DNA from: Vandiemenella viatica
Lineage: Eukaryota; Arthropoda; Insecta; Orthoptera; Morabidae
Length of the DNA: 64,000 nucleotides
NCBI GenBank assembly: GCA_031002005.1
Contig: CM061921.1
Location: forward strand, 177,080,935 to 177,144,934
Direction: 5' to 3'
Part shown: in pieces, positions 9,892 through 21,627 of the stretch
How the letters are laid out: the number at the start of each line of letters is the position of its first letter
Position numbering within the stretch: the first letter of the stretch is position 1
Translations under genes and position numbers: made by a program
The notes under the pieces: model-generated
The model's input: only the letters and a program-made list of their open reading frames with translations
Told to the model about the DNA's origin: nothing
Databases searched by the model: none

Positions 9892-11200
9892 GACTGAATC
9901 CAGGAGCCGTCGTGTGCTGCTCTTGGCGACGCGGTGCGGCCCGCGTATGGAGCCCGCGCGCTGTCGCCGGTCTGTCGTTGTGGGGTGTCTTGGTGGAGCT
10001 TGTCTCCTGCTGGGCTCTCTTGGACCCCGTGGCAGCGTTAGGGCGATACTTCGCCTTCAGCTGCTTCTTCATTTCACAGCCAGAGAAGCAGGCTGCGTGG
10101 TTTAGGCCACAGTTGCAGCAGACTGCCTCTTCCCTGGCTGTGGTGCAATCGGCCGCACGATGGTCTGCCCCACATCTGGTGCATCTGCGCCGGTTTTTGA
10201 AGTCCCTAGCCTCGTGCCCATGGAGCTGGCAGTTAAAACACTGCCGGAGCTCGGGGGGAGAAGGTTTCTTCTTGGTAACCCTCTTAACCCTCGCCCTCGG
10301 CTGCGTCTCAACAGCCGCAGGCACAGGGACAGGTTGGCTAGGCGAGCTGGGCTGCCCCACGGTGCAGCTGACGCCCATAGCGCTCAGCATGGCGGTGGTC
10401 TTCGACAGGTCCGAAGGGCAGGAGGCTAAGATGGAGATGCCTCCTTCCGCCCGCCAACAGAACAGTGGCAACTCTGTAGCCAGCAGAAGCTGAACATACA
10501 GGCTGCCACAGTTGCCTTCATATGGCACCACCACAGGCTGGACGGGTCCATCCTCAGTGGCTGGTGCTGCCTCCCCCTCCTGGGATGGCGTGGGCGACGT
10601 TGGTGTCACAAGTAGTGTCTCTGCGTCGTCCCTGGTGGGGCTGGTTGGTGTAAGACTCTCAGCAACCTGTGGGACAGGTGCCCTCGGTCTCGGGGGCCGG
10701 CAGCAGCTCTGAAGTGGCGGGAGTCTTGTTTCCTGCCACCTGCCAGCCCTCAGTCGCTGAAGTCTGTTGCCTTCTGCGGTGTCGCTTCAATTTTCCGTTG
10801 AGTTTTCGAAAGAACTTCTTTGCGCAGAAGTCCTTCGCGAAAACTAGTGACATTGATGCTAAGGCCTCAGGGCGCTTGTGTCCTTTGGCCTCAGCATCGT
10901 CGTGTATCACGCTGACCTCCTCGTGCTTGTCCCCTGAGCACATTAGTACCCCATAGAAGACTTTGGGGTCAGCTGGCAAGGACCAGCCATACTTCAGGCC
11001 GGCGTGTACGACCCAAAGCGACCATGAAGTGAACTCGTACTTCTGCTGCAGGTTCCTGAAATGGCTTGGTTCCAGGCGTGCAGCCACGTGCTTCAGGTGG
11101 ACGTGATGGACGAAGTCGTCTCGTTCGCTTCGCCCCTCCAAGTAGAGTTCGTCGCTCTCCGTGCTTCTTCGACTGCCGACAAGCAGGCGTCACTGGCAGC
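9892..11200 (-). pseudogene. Gag-like ORF1 with three CCHC knuckles
   Basis: Two minus-strand frames (about 11180-10659 and 10609-9892) make one ORF1 with a frame change near 10650. The N-terminal half contains VHLKHVAARLEPSHF and a basic patch KLKRHRRRQQ; I know no family for it. The C-terminal half is proline/threonine-rich and then carries zinc knuckles: CFNCQLHGHEARDF (last Cys lost), CTRCGADHRAADC, and CCNCGLNHAACFSGC. This CCHC triplet is the pattern of Gag proteins of non-LTR retrotransposons and would bind RNA in the RNP. It lies downstream of the CCAAT/TATA region at 11230-11500, on the same strand as the Penelope-like ORF. Either it is ORF1 of that element or an older LINE fragment within it. 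Confidence 0.6.
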
Positions 11201-11229
11201 ATCAGTCATGGCAGTCGTCTCTCTGTGAG

Positions 11230-11500
11230 GTCTGTCTCGGTGGGTAAATTCCCAGATGGACCTCCTTATATACCTGTCGGCGAGGTAGAGGATCCGCTCT
11301 GATTGGTCGGAAAGGTGGCTTCGGAAAGACCCGTTGGTTCGTCGGAAGCGGCGGCTCCATACGCGGTCCGCTGTGGCGCCCCCTCCCATCGAACCTCCTT
11401 GTATTCCGTCGGCGTGGTGGAAGACCCGCTCTGATTGGCCGGAAGCGGTAGATTCATACGCGGTCCGCTACGGCGCTCGACTAGTGCCGTCTGCGCCTCC
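11230..11500 (-). promoter_or_regulatory. pLTR-like promoter: CCAAT repeats and TATA box
   Basis: On the minus strand two repeat units of about 130 bp each carry a GCGGACCGC box and CCAATCAGAGCGG (CCAAT at 11439-11435 and 11306-11302), followed by TATATAAGG at 11273-11265 and a purine-rich start region. A third unit with GCGGACCGC and CCAATCAGAGCCGG lies at about 21550-21490, right after the Penelope-like ORF. So 21627-21448 and 11500-11230 look like one pLTR split by the LINEs. Transcription would run leftwards into the Gag-like ORF. Confidence 0.5.
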
Positions 11501-11510
11501 GAACAATTCT

Positions 11511-14398
11511 GAGCAGCTGGGAACTCTAACCACAGCGATGACGAAAGCCCTGGCTGCCCCAAAATGCGCACACTGCACACATAATGAATAGACGAATACC
11601 AATGTATCTCCTATCCTTATGTATATGGAACGCAAATGGCATCCGCAGCCAAGTACATGAGTTCAGGCAATTCCTCCATGAACAGTCAATAGACGTGTGT
11701 CTTGTATCTGAGACACACTTGAAACATGGAATAAATACCCCAGTCGCAAACTACAACTATTACCGCAAGGACAGGCCTACTGCTGCAGGCGGAGTTGCAA
11801 TCTATATTAAAAGAACCATCCCTCATCAGGAAATTGTCGTGTCAGCCATGCAACAAATAGAAGCTGTGGGTATCAAAGTGGACACAGCCAGCGGTCCACT
11901 AACCATAGTCTCAGCGTACCGACCACCGCGCAGAATCCCAGTAGAAGCGGACTTCACGGCTCTGACTTCCATTCGGGGTAAATTACTAGTCGGTGGCTGA
12001 TTTAAATGCTAAGCACACCGACTGGAACAGTAGAGTTGCAAACCAGGCGGGTACCTTACTGCGACGATTGACTAACAGACACAATTTGTGTGTGGTAGGG
12101 CCAGAAGAGCCCACATTTTACCCACACAATGGTGGCAGACCAGATGTTCTTGACATAGTAATTACAAAGAACATTCAAGGCTTCATGGCAGCCTCATCAA
12201 TTAATCGGCTGTCATCAGACCACTGCCCGGTCATGGTTGAGATCGACATCGGACCATGGCAATATATGGAAGAAACCAAGCCTGATTTCCAAAGAACAAA
12301 TTGGAGACTATACCAAGAACTACTTCAAGCCGAATTCAACGATATAAGGGACATAGGCAACATTGATGATGCTGTGAAAAAATTTGAAATTGCTGTGAAC
12401 AACATATCTGCAGCCACGACGCCACTAAAGACCTCCAAACCGCTACTCTCCCTGCAGCTACCTCCGCAACTCTTGGCCCAAATCCGCCACAAAAATAGGG
12501 TTGCAAAAGAATGGAGGCAAACAAGAATCCCAGCCACGAAACGTCTACTGAATCGCCTACAAAGAGAAATCAAAGCCTCTCTGTTGCAACATAGAAACCG
12601 GCAGTGGAGTGCACGAGTTTCGATGCTCGACACAGACGACGGAAGTCTATGGATGCACACTCGGAAATTCACCAGACGAAAACGCCGACTCCCACCACTC
12701 CATGGAGAAAGGGGATTAGCTTACAACCCGGAGGAGAAAGCTAATATATTAGCTGATACTTTTGAAAAGAATTTTCGCCCATCCCAAAAAGATGTGAACT
12801 ACCAACATCTGGCAGAAGTGCGCCGCCGATTACAAACTTATCTAAATGCTGAAGATGATTACGAAATCGACCCCATTACTCCGGAGGAAGTCACAAGTTG
12901 CATTTCCAAGCTTCCTCCACGGAAAGCCCCGGGTCGGGACAAAATCATAAATCTCCTGATCAGGAAACTCCCACCTGGTGCCATCAAGTACCTTACAGTA
13001 ATTTTCAACAAAATATTAAGGCATCAAGTATACCCTCACAGCTGGAAACACGCGGTGGTTGTTGGGGTGCATAAGAGTGGCAAAGATCCTCACTACCCCC
13101 AACACTACAGGCCCATCAGCTTACTACCGGCCATTAGTAAAGTCTTCGAGAAGTTACTACTTCGGCGACTGTATACGCACATTGAAGACAACAACATCAT
13201 CCCAGATCATCAATTGGGTTTTAGAAGAGGTCACTCTACCACGCAGCAACTCATGAGGGTTGTAGAAATGGCGACTAGAGCCTTCAATTTCAAAGAGTAC
13301 TGTGGACTGGTAATGCTAGACATATCCCGCGCATTTGACTCCGTGTGGCATTCGGGACTTTTACTCAAGCTATATGAGCAGGGGTTCCCAGGGCCTTATG
13401 TTAAACTTTTAAAAAGCTATCTCTCCGATCGTTCCTTCAGTGTACGCGTAGATAAAGCATTCTCTACCAGCAGACAGATCAGGGCTGGGGTCCCGCAAGG
13501 CTCCGTCCTTGGACCTGTTCTGTACTCGCTCTACACTGCGGATGTGCCTACCAATCCTGGGGTAGAGGTCGCGACGTATGCGGATGACACGGCATACTTC
13601 ACCTACAGTCGCAGCAGAGCTATTGCCACTAGACGCCTCCAAGAGGTACTGCAGAAAACTCTATCCTGGGCGAGACGATGGAGAATCGAGATTAACGCGA
13701 CAAAAACCCAGGCCATAATGCTAACGCGTAGACTTGACACCCAGTTCCAGGCAATACCACCGCCTAAACTACAGTTGGATGGAAAAGACATCGCCTGGTC
13801 GACGACCGCTCGCTACCTAGGCGTCACGATTGACAGGAGACTCACGTGGGGCCCCCACATTGAGGACGTTCGTCGACGGGCAAGTGCTAGACTACAAGAA
13901 TTATACCCCTTATTAAACAAAAACAGTCTCCTTCCGCCGCCCGCAGGAGTTAGAGTCTACACAGCCCTCATCAGACCAATAATTGAATATGCCAGCCCAG
14001 TGTGGGCATACGCTGCTGATTACCACATACAAAGGCTCCAAGTCATCCAGAACAGAGCATTAAAAAGAGCCCTGCACCTTCCGAGCAGGTTTCCAACCGA
14101 CCCTCTACACGAGGCGACGTTACTGCCTAAACTCATAGAAAGATTTCGACAAATCGCAAGGAACTTCTATAAAAACACCATAAAGACAAACAACCCAGTG
14201 GTACGTAACATCGGACAATACGACCCTACTATTGGCCGACATAAACGTCCTCTGAACCTCCTCCATTAAACTCACCAACATGAAGACCCACCATACGTGA
14301 AGTGAAAGATAAAACCGTTGTTAATAGGAGAAAATGTCCTAGGACAAAACTCCAACAAACACTGCCAACAATGGAAAGGCAGAGACTGGTGAAGTCGC
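11511..14398 (+). mobile_element. LINE B: Jockey-type, 5' truncated, 12-bp TSD
   Basis: It starts inside the ORF1 tail and ends in a 3' UTR that shares GGAGAAAATGTC with LINE D. CCGAACAATTCT flanks it at 11499-11510 and 14399-14410, a 12-bp target duplication. There is no poly(A) tail. Only the last 26 codons of ORF1 remain, ending CAHCTHNE at 11591 and overlapping ORF2 by eight bases (ATGAATAG). Confidence 0.8.
11584..14269 (+). pseudogene. LINE B ORF2: endonuclease and reverse transcriptase
   Basis: This is an ORF2 of about 895 codons with one frameshift. The APE-type endonuclease has the expected motifs: IWNANGIRSQ (N), VSETHLK (E), GG-DLNAKHTDW and SSDHCPVM (SDH). The RT domain follows with KAPGRDKI, YRPISLLPAISKVFEKLL, LVMLDISRAFDSVWHSG, VPQGSVLGPVLYSLYTAD, ATYADDTAYF and TARYLGVTIDRRLTW, then thumb and tail to RPLNLLH. 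An extra T at 11998 inside GGDLNAKH shifts the frame; nothing else breaks it. The first ATG overlaps the ORF1 stop, as in D, F, G and H. It is the least damaged ORF2 in the left half of the window. Confidence 0.85.
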
Positions 14399-14410
14399 CG
14401 AACAATTCTT

Positions 14411-16640
14411 ACCTGGGCTCCAACTGAACCCACCATTTACGGACACGGACTGCCTGATGTCTTGGACATTGCAATCACGAGAGGATTGCAACATAACATA
14501 GCTGGGGTCACAAAAACTGCCTTATCTTCAGACCATATTCCGGTTTTGTTCTACATGGCTGCAGACGTCACTCCACGAGCTGACAAACTACGCAGGAATC
14601 TCAACTACATAGACTGGTACTCTTTCAAAGATTTCCTCTCTCAGCGCATAGAAGAGGCACCGCCACCGGCTGTAACCGGCCCTTCCACCGCTATGGCCAA
14701 CTTGGCGGATTGGATCAATGAGGCTGCAGATGCGGCCACCCGGCCGAGACGCAAACAGCCGATCCGTTTGAGGCCACTCCCTCCGCAAATCAGAGAGGCT
14801 ATTATCATCAAAAATCAACTGACTAGGGAGTGGCACGTCACACGTGATGCAGCCACTAAGAGAATAATAAATCGCATGCAGAGAGAAATTAAGGCTGAAG
14901 TGGACAAGCACAAGATCTCGGAATGGTCCAACTTCATCTCCACCTTGGACGTAGAGGATGGGTCCGCCTGGCGCACGGCGAAGGCCCTACTCCGGAGGAG
15001 GCATAAAATCCCGCCCCTGGTCGTCGGAAATAACTACGTCTGTGAGCCTGAAGAAAAGGCAGAAGCTCTGGCCGTAAACTTCGAGGCAAATTTTCAGCCA
15101 GTCAATGAGCCTAAAGACGACGACCATATTCGTCTGGTCGAAGAAAGACTGCGGCGATTCCTTGAAGCCGTCCCCCCAGAAGAGGATCGCATTGACGAGA
15201 TAACTACACAAGAGGTTGCGTCTATGCTCTCGAGCCTCATTGTAAAGAGAGCTGCAGGACACGATGGCATCAGCGGAGGTATCCTCCGTCAACTGCCCCC
15301 CGATCGCCGTTCAGTTTGTAACAGACACCTTCAATCAAATTCTCCTAACGGGTGAATATCCAACTACTTGGAAGCATGCTGACATCATACCCATTCCGAA
15401 TGCGGGCAAGGACAGAAGATCCCTCAAGTCCTACAGGCCAATTAGTCTTCTGCCGACTTTTTCCAAAGTTTTCGAGCGTCTCTACCTCAAGAGACTACGC
15501 GCCGTCATCGACAGTGAGGGGCTGTTGCCTGATGAACAGTTCGGTTTTGGCAGACATCACTCAACACCCCAGCAACTGCTCCGTCTCACAGAAGAGGCCT
15601 TCTCTGCCTTCGAACGTCGGGAATATTTCGGCGCAGTACTGCCTGATGTTAGCCGTGCCTTTGATTCCGTCTGGCATCAGGGTCTCATATACAAACTGCT
15701 CACACAGGGAGTACCACTCTCTCATGTTAAGCTTCTGAAAAACTACCTTGAGGGAAGGACTTTCAGAGTTGTGATGGACGGTGGCATCTCAGCAATAAAG
15801 AACATATCCACGGGTGTCCCACAAGGGTCAGTTATTGGCCCAATCCTGTACAGCTTGTACGCTGCGGATACTCCATCCACATTTCGCGTAAAGAAAGCGT
15901 TATATGCTGATGACACCGCCTATTATGCGAAGATCCTGAATGTTCACCTCCTACGCAGAAGGCTACAGCAGGCCTGCGACAACATCCAGCAATGGGGCAC
16001 TAAATGGAGGCTTGCCTACAACGCTTCCAAAAGCCAGGCAATTATCATTACCAGGAAGAAAGTTCCTCAGTTACCTCCTTTAGTGCTCTTCGGCGAACAC
16101 ATAACCTGGACGAGGACGGCAACTTACCTAGGTGTCAAACTTGATAGGGGAATGACGTGGAAACCTCACGTCACCAACGTTCGTGCCAAAGCATCTCGGA
16201 GACTAAGTTCACTCTACCCAGTTCTGAATCCTTCATCTAAACCTAGACCGGACCTTGGAATCCGCCTATACACCGCCCTAGTTAGACCTATATTGGAGTA
16301 CGCTGCGGTTGTGTGGGGCAACACGGCGCACGCATACCTTCAGCTACTACAAACGATCCGAAACAGAGCCATTAGATTCGCTCATCACCAACCCAGGGAC
16401 ACGAGGACAGATCACCTTCATCGACTGAGTGGTTTGCCCAAACTTCGAGTCAGATTCCAACAACTAGCTACGCAGTTCTACGAAAATGCGCAGAAATCAA
16501 ATAACCCTTTGATCTCAGCATTGGGAGCTGAACCCACCTATAATGACAGATTAAGGTGGCCAAAGAAAATACTTGACCACCAATAAAGAAATAACACACC
16601 GGATAGGAACAACCTGATTATGAAACACCGAACATGTCAA
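14411..16640 (+). pseudogene. LINE C: second Jockey-type subfamily, 5' truncated
   Basis: The copy starts inside the endonuclease: WAPTEPTIYGHGLPDVLDIAITRG, SSDHIPVLFY. RT blocks follow: AAGHDGISGGILRQLPP, then in a second frame YRPISLLPTFSKVFERLYLKRL, FGFGRHHSTPQQLL, GAVLPDVSRAFDSVWHQG, VPQGSVIGPILYSLYAAD, ALYADDTAYYAK and YLGVKLDRGMTW, with tail LRWPKKILDHQ ending at 16586. A one-base loss in the C-rich run near 15297-15305 shifts the frame. Sequence differs clearly from A, B, D and F-H, so it is a separate subfamily. Its 3' UTR (16587 to about 16640) runs straight into LINE D. Confidence 0.8.
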
Positions 16641-18642
16641 CCAAACTAGCAAACTGGAAGGAGATGCGCTCCTGCGCACAACCTTCCCCACAACCTGGGA
16701 CCACCGCTTTCCCAGTCATTGACGTCTGTCTGTCTGTCTGTCCGAACAACACTCCCTTTAGGCCTTATACCTTAAAAACGTCTGGTTCGATTGGCACTTC
16801 TTGCGCTTCGGCCCCCGACATCTACAGCGACTCTCTGCGCTCGCCTTCACCGGAAGACAACGAGATGGAAGTAAACTCATCCTGTACGTCGGCGCCTGAC
16901 AACCTCATCAACTCTCCGCGCTCAACCTCTTCAGAAGAAAATGAGAACGAGACGGAATCGACGAATAGTCAGAACCCTGACGCGAGGAAGGACACATCCC
17001 TATCAAGTCTCATGCTGACGCCTCAGTCCCCACATCGACGGGGTGAACCACGCGTAACAAAGAGGCGCATATCGCCACTTGCCGCACAAACTACTAAACA
17101 TCTGAGAAGGGACGAACAGCCAGCGGGTGGCCCTACTGCAGTATCTGCACTAAGCAGCTGGAGAGGAATGTTGCTAGCAAGGATAGGAAGACGCTGAAGA
17201 AGAGGAAGGAGGCGACTGACCGAGTGACTGCCACACCACCCACGTGGAAACCGGGAAATTCAGCTAGTTGAACTGTTGGGAAACAACCTCACCGGCAAGT
17301 TGACGAGGAAGGCTTTGTGTTTCCCAAAAATACCAGTAAACCTCCACCAGTGCTGGACCCCAACATTGTTGAAACCAGTAACCAATTCCAACCACTGCAG
17401 GCCGAACCAGCACCACCAGTGCAGAGATCAGCACACATTCCCCCTATCGTGGTACAATTTGAGCACAGTTACAAGGCACTCCACGATAAGGTTGAAGCCG
17501 TTGTGAAGAACTCTTTCGCTGCCAAAACGGCTGGTGGTGATAAGATAAAGTTTACCTTCACCACGGCAGAAGACTATACAGCCGCCACAGGGATGTTGCT
17601 GGACAGCAATGTCCCATACTACAGGTTTCCCATTGGAGCAGTCCCACTACTCAAGGTCGTCTTCAGGGGCATCCCTAGAACCTTTCCCACTGAATATCTT
17701 AAAGAAGAACTTTCCGAGATGGGATTTACTGTTCAAACGGTGGCCCAACTTCGCCACCCAGGCAGCAATATTTTAATGCCACTATTCTTGGTGACCCTTG
17801 CGGATTGCCAGGAAAAAAGAGCTATCTTTGGGGTGGAGAGAATCTGTCACCTCAAAGTAAAGGTTGAAAAACTCAGGGCCACGACCGGACCTACGCAATG
17901 TTACAATTGCCAAAGTTTCTGTCACGTGTCCAAGAACTGCAAAATGCCCCCGGTTTGCGTGAAGTGCGCCAGCCAGCACGATTCTACCAAATGCACAACC
18001 CAGAAGGGACGAGACACTGCCAAGTGCTCCAACTCTGGAGGAGGACACGTGGCCAGTTACAAGGGATGTCCGGCTTTCAAGAGAGCCAGAGACCGCCTCA
18101 AAGGAATCTCAGCCATACAAGAAAAGCCTCCACACCGTACATCATCAACTGACAATATAGAGAGGCAAGAACAGTCCCTATCCTCAGTACACCAGGACAA
18201 CCTTCATACAACAGGGCAGGAACAAACCCTCAGTAGCGAGGTGAGGAAGAAGTCCCAGTCGCGCCGCAGAAGGAAGAGAAAAGTTGGGTCTAACAATTCA
18301 GTAAATAGACAAAAACCACAGACGGGAGAGGACGGCCATAGCTCAGACAAAGAACATATTGCCTCTACTGAGTGCAACACTTACCCGCTTGCCACAACGA
18401 CTTCAGAGCAGCGAACCTCGTCCGCCGAGGCACCTCCCAGTCACCTCTCCGCCTCCCAACAGAGAAGAACCTCAGGCGAAACTGACCGTGATGCCCAAGA
18501 CAAAGTGGATAGTCTTACAAATATGCTGGAGTCTGCACTAAAGATGATACGCCTCCTTTCTGAGCAGCTGGAGAAAATGACCGGCGCAATTACTACTGCT
18601 TTCGCTGTCCCTAAGTGTGCTCAATGCAACCATAATGGATAG
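16634..18642 (+). pseudogene. LINE D ORF1 (Gag-like, PRE_C2HC and zinc knuckles)
   Basis: The N-terminal part (16634-17197) is serine/glutamate-rich and contains VTKRRISPL, comparable with TKRCTSPLL in F-H. After a frame change (17197-17317) the second part reads IPPIVVQFEHSYKALHDKV, then PYYRFPIGAVPLLKVVFRGIP, an EELSEMGFTVQTVAQL block, and zinc knuckles CYNCQSFCHVSKNC, CVKCASQHDSTKC and CSNSGGGHVASYKGC. The PRE_C2HC region followed by three knuckles is the standard Jockey-type ORF1 layout. In the third knuckle a Cys is replaced by Ser. No long polyglutamine tract is present, unlike F-H. It ends in NHNG and overlaps ORF2 by eight bases. Confidence 0.75.
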
Positions 18643-21447
18643 ACAGCCACAAATCTACTCTTTGTCATTCTGCGTTTGGAACGCAAACAGCATGTTCAGT
18701 CAACTACTCGAGTTCAGGCAATTTCTCCGAGACCAAAACGTTGATGTATGTATGGTATCAGAAACCTTCCTGAAACCAGGTCTCGAGCAGCGGTAGCAAA
18801 TTACAGATATTACCGCCGAGACAGACCCACTGCACGCGGCGGAGTCGCGGTTTACATTAAACATAGTATTCCACATCACGAAGTATTACTACCACCTCTT
18901 CAGCAGATGGAAGCCGTCGGGGTCGAATTGGCTACTGCCAGCGGGAAACTAACTGTCATCTCGTGCTACCGGCCTCCTCGACGATACCTCGAAGAAGCAG
19001 ACTTCATGGCCCTGACAGACATCAGCGGCAAACTCCTGATTGGCGGTAACTTCAATGCTAAACATTCTGACTGAAACAGTAGGCATATCAACACAGCGGG
19101 TTTAGCATTGAGGCGCCTGACAAACAGACTCAATATGTGCGTTTCGGCACCTGAGGAGCCCACACACTACCCGAGTAACGGCAACAGACCTGATGTACTC
19201 GACGTATTTATTACAAAGGGCATCCAGGGGTATGTCGCCACCTCAGCCATAAACAGACTCTCTTCTGATCATTGCCCGGTCATGGCCGAGGTTGAGGTTG
19301 GACCCTGGCAAAATCATGATGACCCACCTCCTGACTACCACAAAACTAACTGGAGGCGCTACCAGAGATTCTCCAGGATAAACTAGCTGACCCAACTGAA
19401 ATTTATAACATCGACGAAGCCCTACAGTCTTTCGAGACTGCAGTCAAAGAAGCAACCGCAGCCTCTACACCAGTCAGGGTACCCAGACCAGCACCCACTC
19501 TACAACTTCCCCCTCACCTACTAGCGGAAATCCGGCACAAAAACCGGATTGCTAAAGAGTGGAAACTCACAAAAGACCAGAGACTAGAAGACTGCTAAAT
19601 CGTTTACAAAGGGAGGTTAAAGCTTCCCTGATACTGCACCGGAATCAACAGTGGGACGCAAGAATATCCATGCTCCGCCCGGAGGACGGGACTCTGTGGC
19701 AGCAAACAAGAAAACTCACCAGGCGAAGGCAGCGAATCCCTCCACTGCAAGGCGAAAGAGGCCTAGCCGTCACCCCAGAGGAAAAGGCCAACGCATTAGC
19801 TGACGACGTCTTTGAGAAAAACTTCAGACCATCACAAGCCAACGTGGTTCCCATCCACTTGGCAGCAGTCCAGCGGCGCCTGAGAGTTTTCCTTGACGCC
19901 TAAGATGAACATCAAATAGGTGAGATCACCCCGGAAGTAGTAGCCGGATGCCTGTCAAAGCTGCACACACGCAAAGCCCTAGGGCGTGATGACATCTGCA
20001 ACCTTCTCCTCAGGCATTTACCGCCGGAGGCCTCAGTCCATCTTGCCGCCATATTCAACGCCATCCTGAGACGACAATTCTACCCTCGTCTGTGGAAACA
20101 TGCAATAATAGTGGGTATACACAAGACCGGCAAAGACCCGCTACTACCGCAGAACTACAGGCCCATTAGTTTACTCCCTGCCATCAGTAAAATTTTTGAA
20201 CGGCTGTTCCTAAAACGACTGTCCGCCTTCATTGAAGACACCAACGCTATCCCAAACCACCAGCTGGGATTTCGACGTGGTCACTCCACCACCCAGCAGC
20301 TGATGCTGGTAACTGAAGCGGTGACCCGCGCCTTTAACTTCAAGCACTACAGTGCCATGGTTCTTCTCGACATCTCGCGTGCCTTCGACTCCGTGTGGCA
20401 CTCAGGACTCCTGCTTAAGCTCTTCGAGCATGGCATCCCGGGCCCATACGTGAAGCTGCTGAAATCATACCTAAATGGAAGGACTTTTAGCGTGAAGGTG
20501 AATAAGGCACACTCCTCTTACAGAAGTATTGAAGCAGGTGTCCCACAGGGCTCCGTGCTCGGACCAGTTCTATACTCCCTGTGCACTGCAGATGTTCCGA
20601 CTTCTGACGGTGTCCTCACTGCAACCTACGCCGATGACACCGCGTACCTGGCATCTAGCCGCAGTAGAGTGCTGGCCACTCGGCACCTACAGGAAGTCTT
20701 GCAGGTTACTGAGGCGTGGGCAAGGAGGTGGCGTATAGACATAAATCCAACCAAGACACAAGGCATTATAATAACCAAGAGACTCGGGGCCCGTCAACCG
20801 ACACACCCGGACCCAATACTTCACCTGTATGGTAGTGATATTCCATGGTCTCCCACAGTACGCTATCTAGGGGTGACCCTCGATAAGAGATTAAATTGGA
20901 TCAGCCACATCAACGAAATCAGACGGAGAACAAGCATCAGATTGCAGAACCTATATCCAATACTGAATAGAGATAGCAAACTTGCACCATCTACAGGAGT
21001 CAAACTATACACCTCTCTCGTACGCCCCATAACGGAATATGCATGTCCAGTGTGGGCATACGCTACGTACCGTCAAATAGGAAAGCTTCAAATAATTCAA
21101 AACAGGGCATTAAAGAGAGCCCTTCATCTTCCGCACCGGTTCCCCACGGATGCACTCCATGAGGCAGCCGGAATACCAAAAGTGAGGGACAGATTCCGAA
21201 AATTGGCGGAAACATTCTACAAAAGCACAAGGCAAAGCAACAACCCAGTGGTAAATACAATCGGCCGCTATGATACTAGTGTCGACATACATAGAAGACC
21301 ACTTAGCCTATTACGAAATTGACACCATAAAGCAGACGCACCAACCGTAGTGCATTGCAACCCCATAATTCCGATGGAGAAAATGTCTTCGGACAAAAAC
21401 TCAGCCTTCCACCTGCCTGTAAAACTAAGGCAGTGACGTTGCCACGG
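16650..21447 (+). mobile_element. LINE D: near full-length Jockey-type element
   Basis: Both ORFs are present, in the same orientation as B and C. The exact 5' end is unclear (about 16640-16660). The 3' UTR after 21322 shares GGAGAAAATGTC with LINE B and ends near the GGCAGTGACGTTGCC sequence, followed by Penelope pLTR sequence. Several stops and frameshifts show it is old compared with F, G and H. A (TGTC)4-type run lies at about 16726. Confidence 0.75.
18635..21322 (+). pseudogene. LINE D ORF2: endonuclease and reverse transcriptase
   Basis: The endonuclease has VWNANSMFSQ, VSETFLKPG, GGNFNAKHSD and SSDHCPVMAEV. The aspartate of the usual GGDFN is replaced by Asn. A frameshift near 18780, a stop at 19072-19074, a frame change around 19380-19560 and a stop at 19901-19903 break it. 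RT motifs are intact in the last frame: YRPISLLPAISKIFERL, VLLDISRAFDSVWHSG, VPQGSVLGPVLYSLCTAD, ATYADDTAYL and YLGVTLDKRLNW, ending RPLSLLRN. The order matches LINE B. Confidence 0.8.
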
Positions 21448-21627
21448 CCCCAACCCAGGAGTGCTGGCAGTTCGTGGTACTGGTAGGCCGGCTCTGATTG
21501 GACGTGAGCGCAAACACATTCTGCGGTCCGCTGCAGCACCCAACCGGCGCCATTCGCTCCCTCCACGCCGCGCTGCGCCGATCCGCCCCGCTCCCGTCGG
21601 AGGTCCCTAATCATAGGATTCCAGGCT

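Noticed and set aside
9892..10493. C-terminal extension of the LINE A plus-strand frame
   Set aside because: It runs antisense through the Gag-like ORF; the LINE sequence ends at 9891.
11141..11256. Second hammerhead-like core after the TATA box (CTGATGC, TGCC/GGCA stem, GTCGAAG) on the minus strand
   Set aside because: Core bases deviate (CTGATGC, CGAAG instead of GAAA), so it is probably chance.
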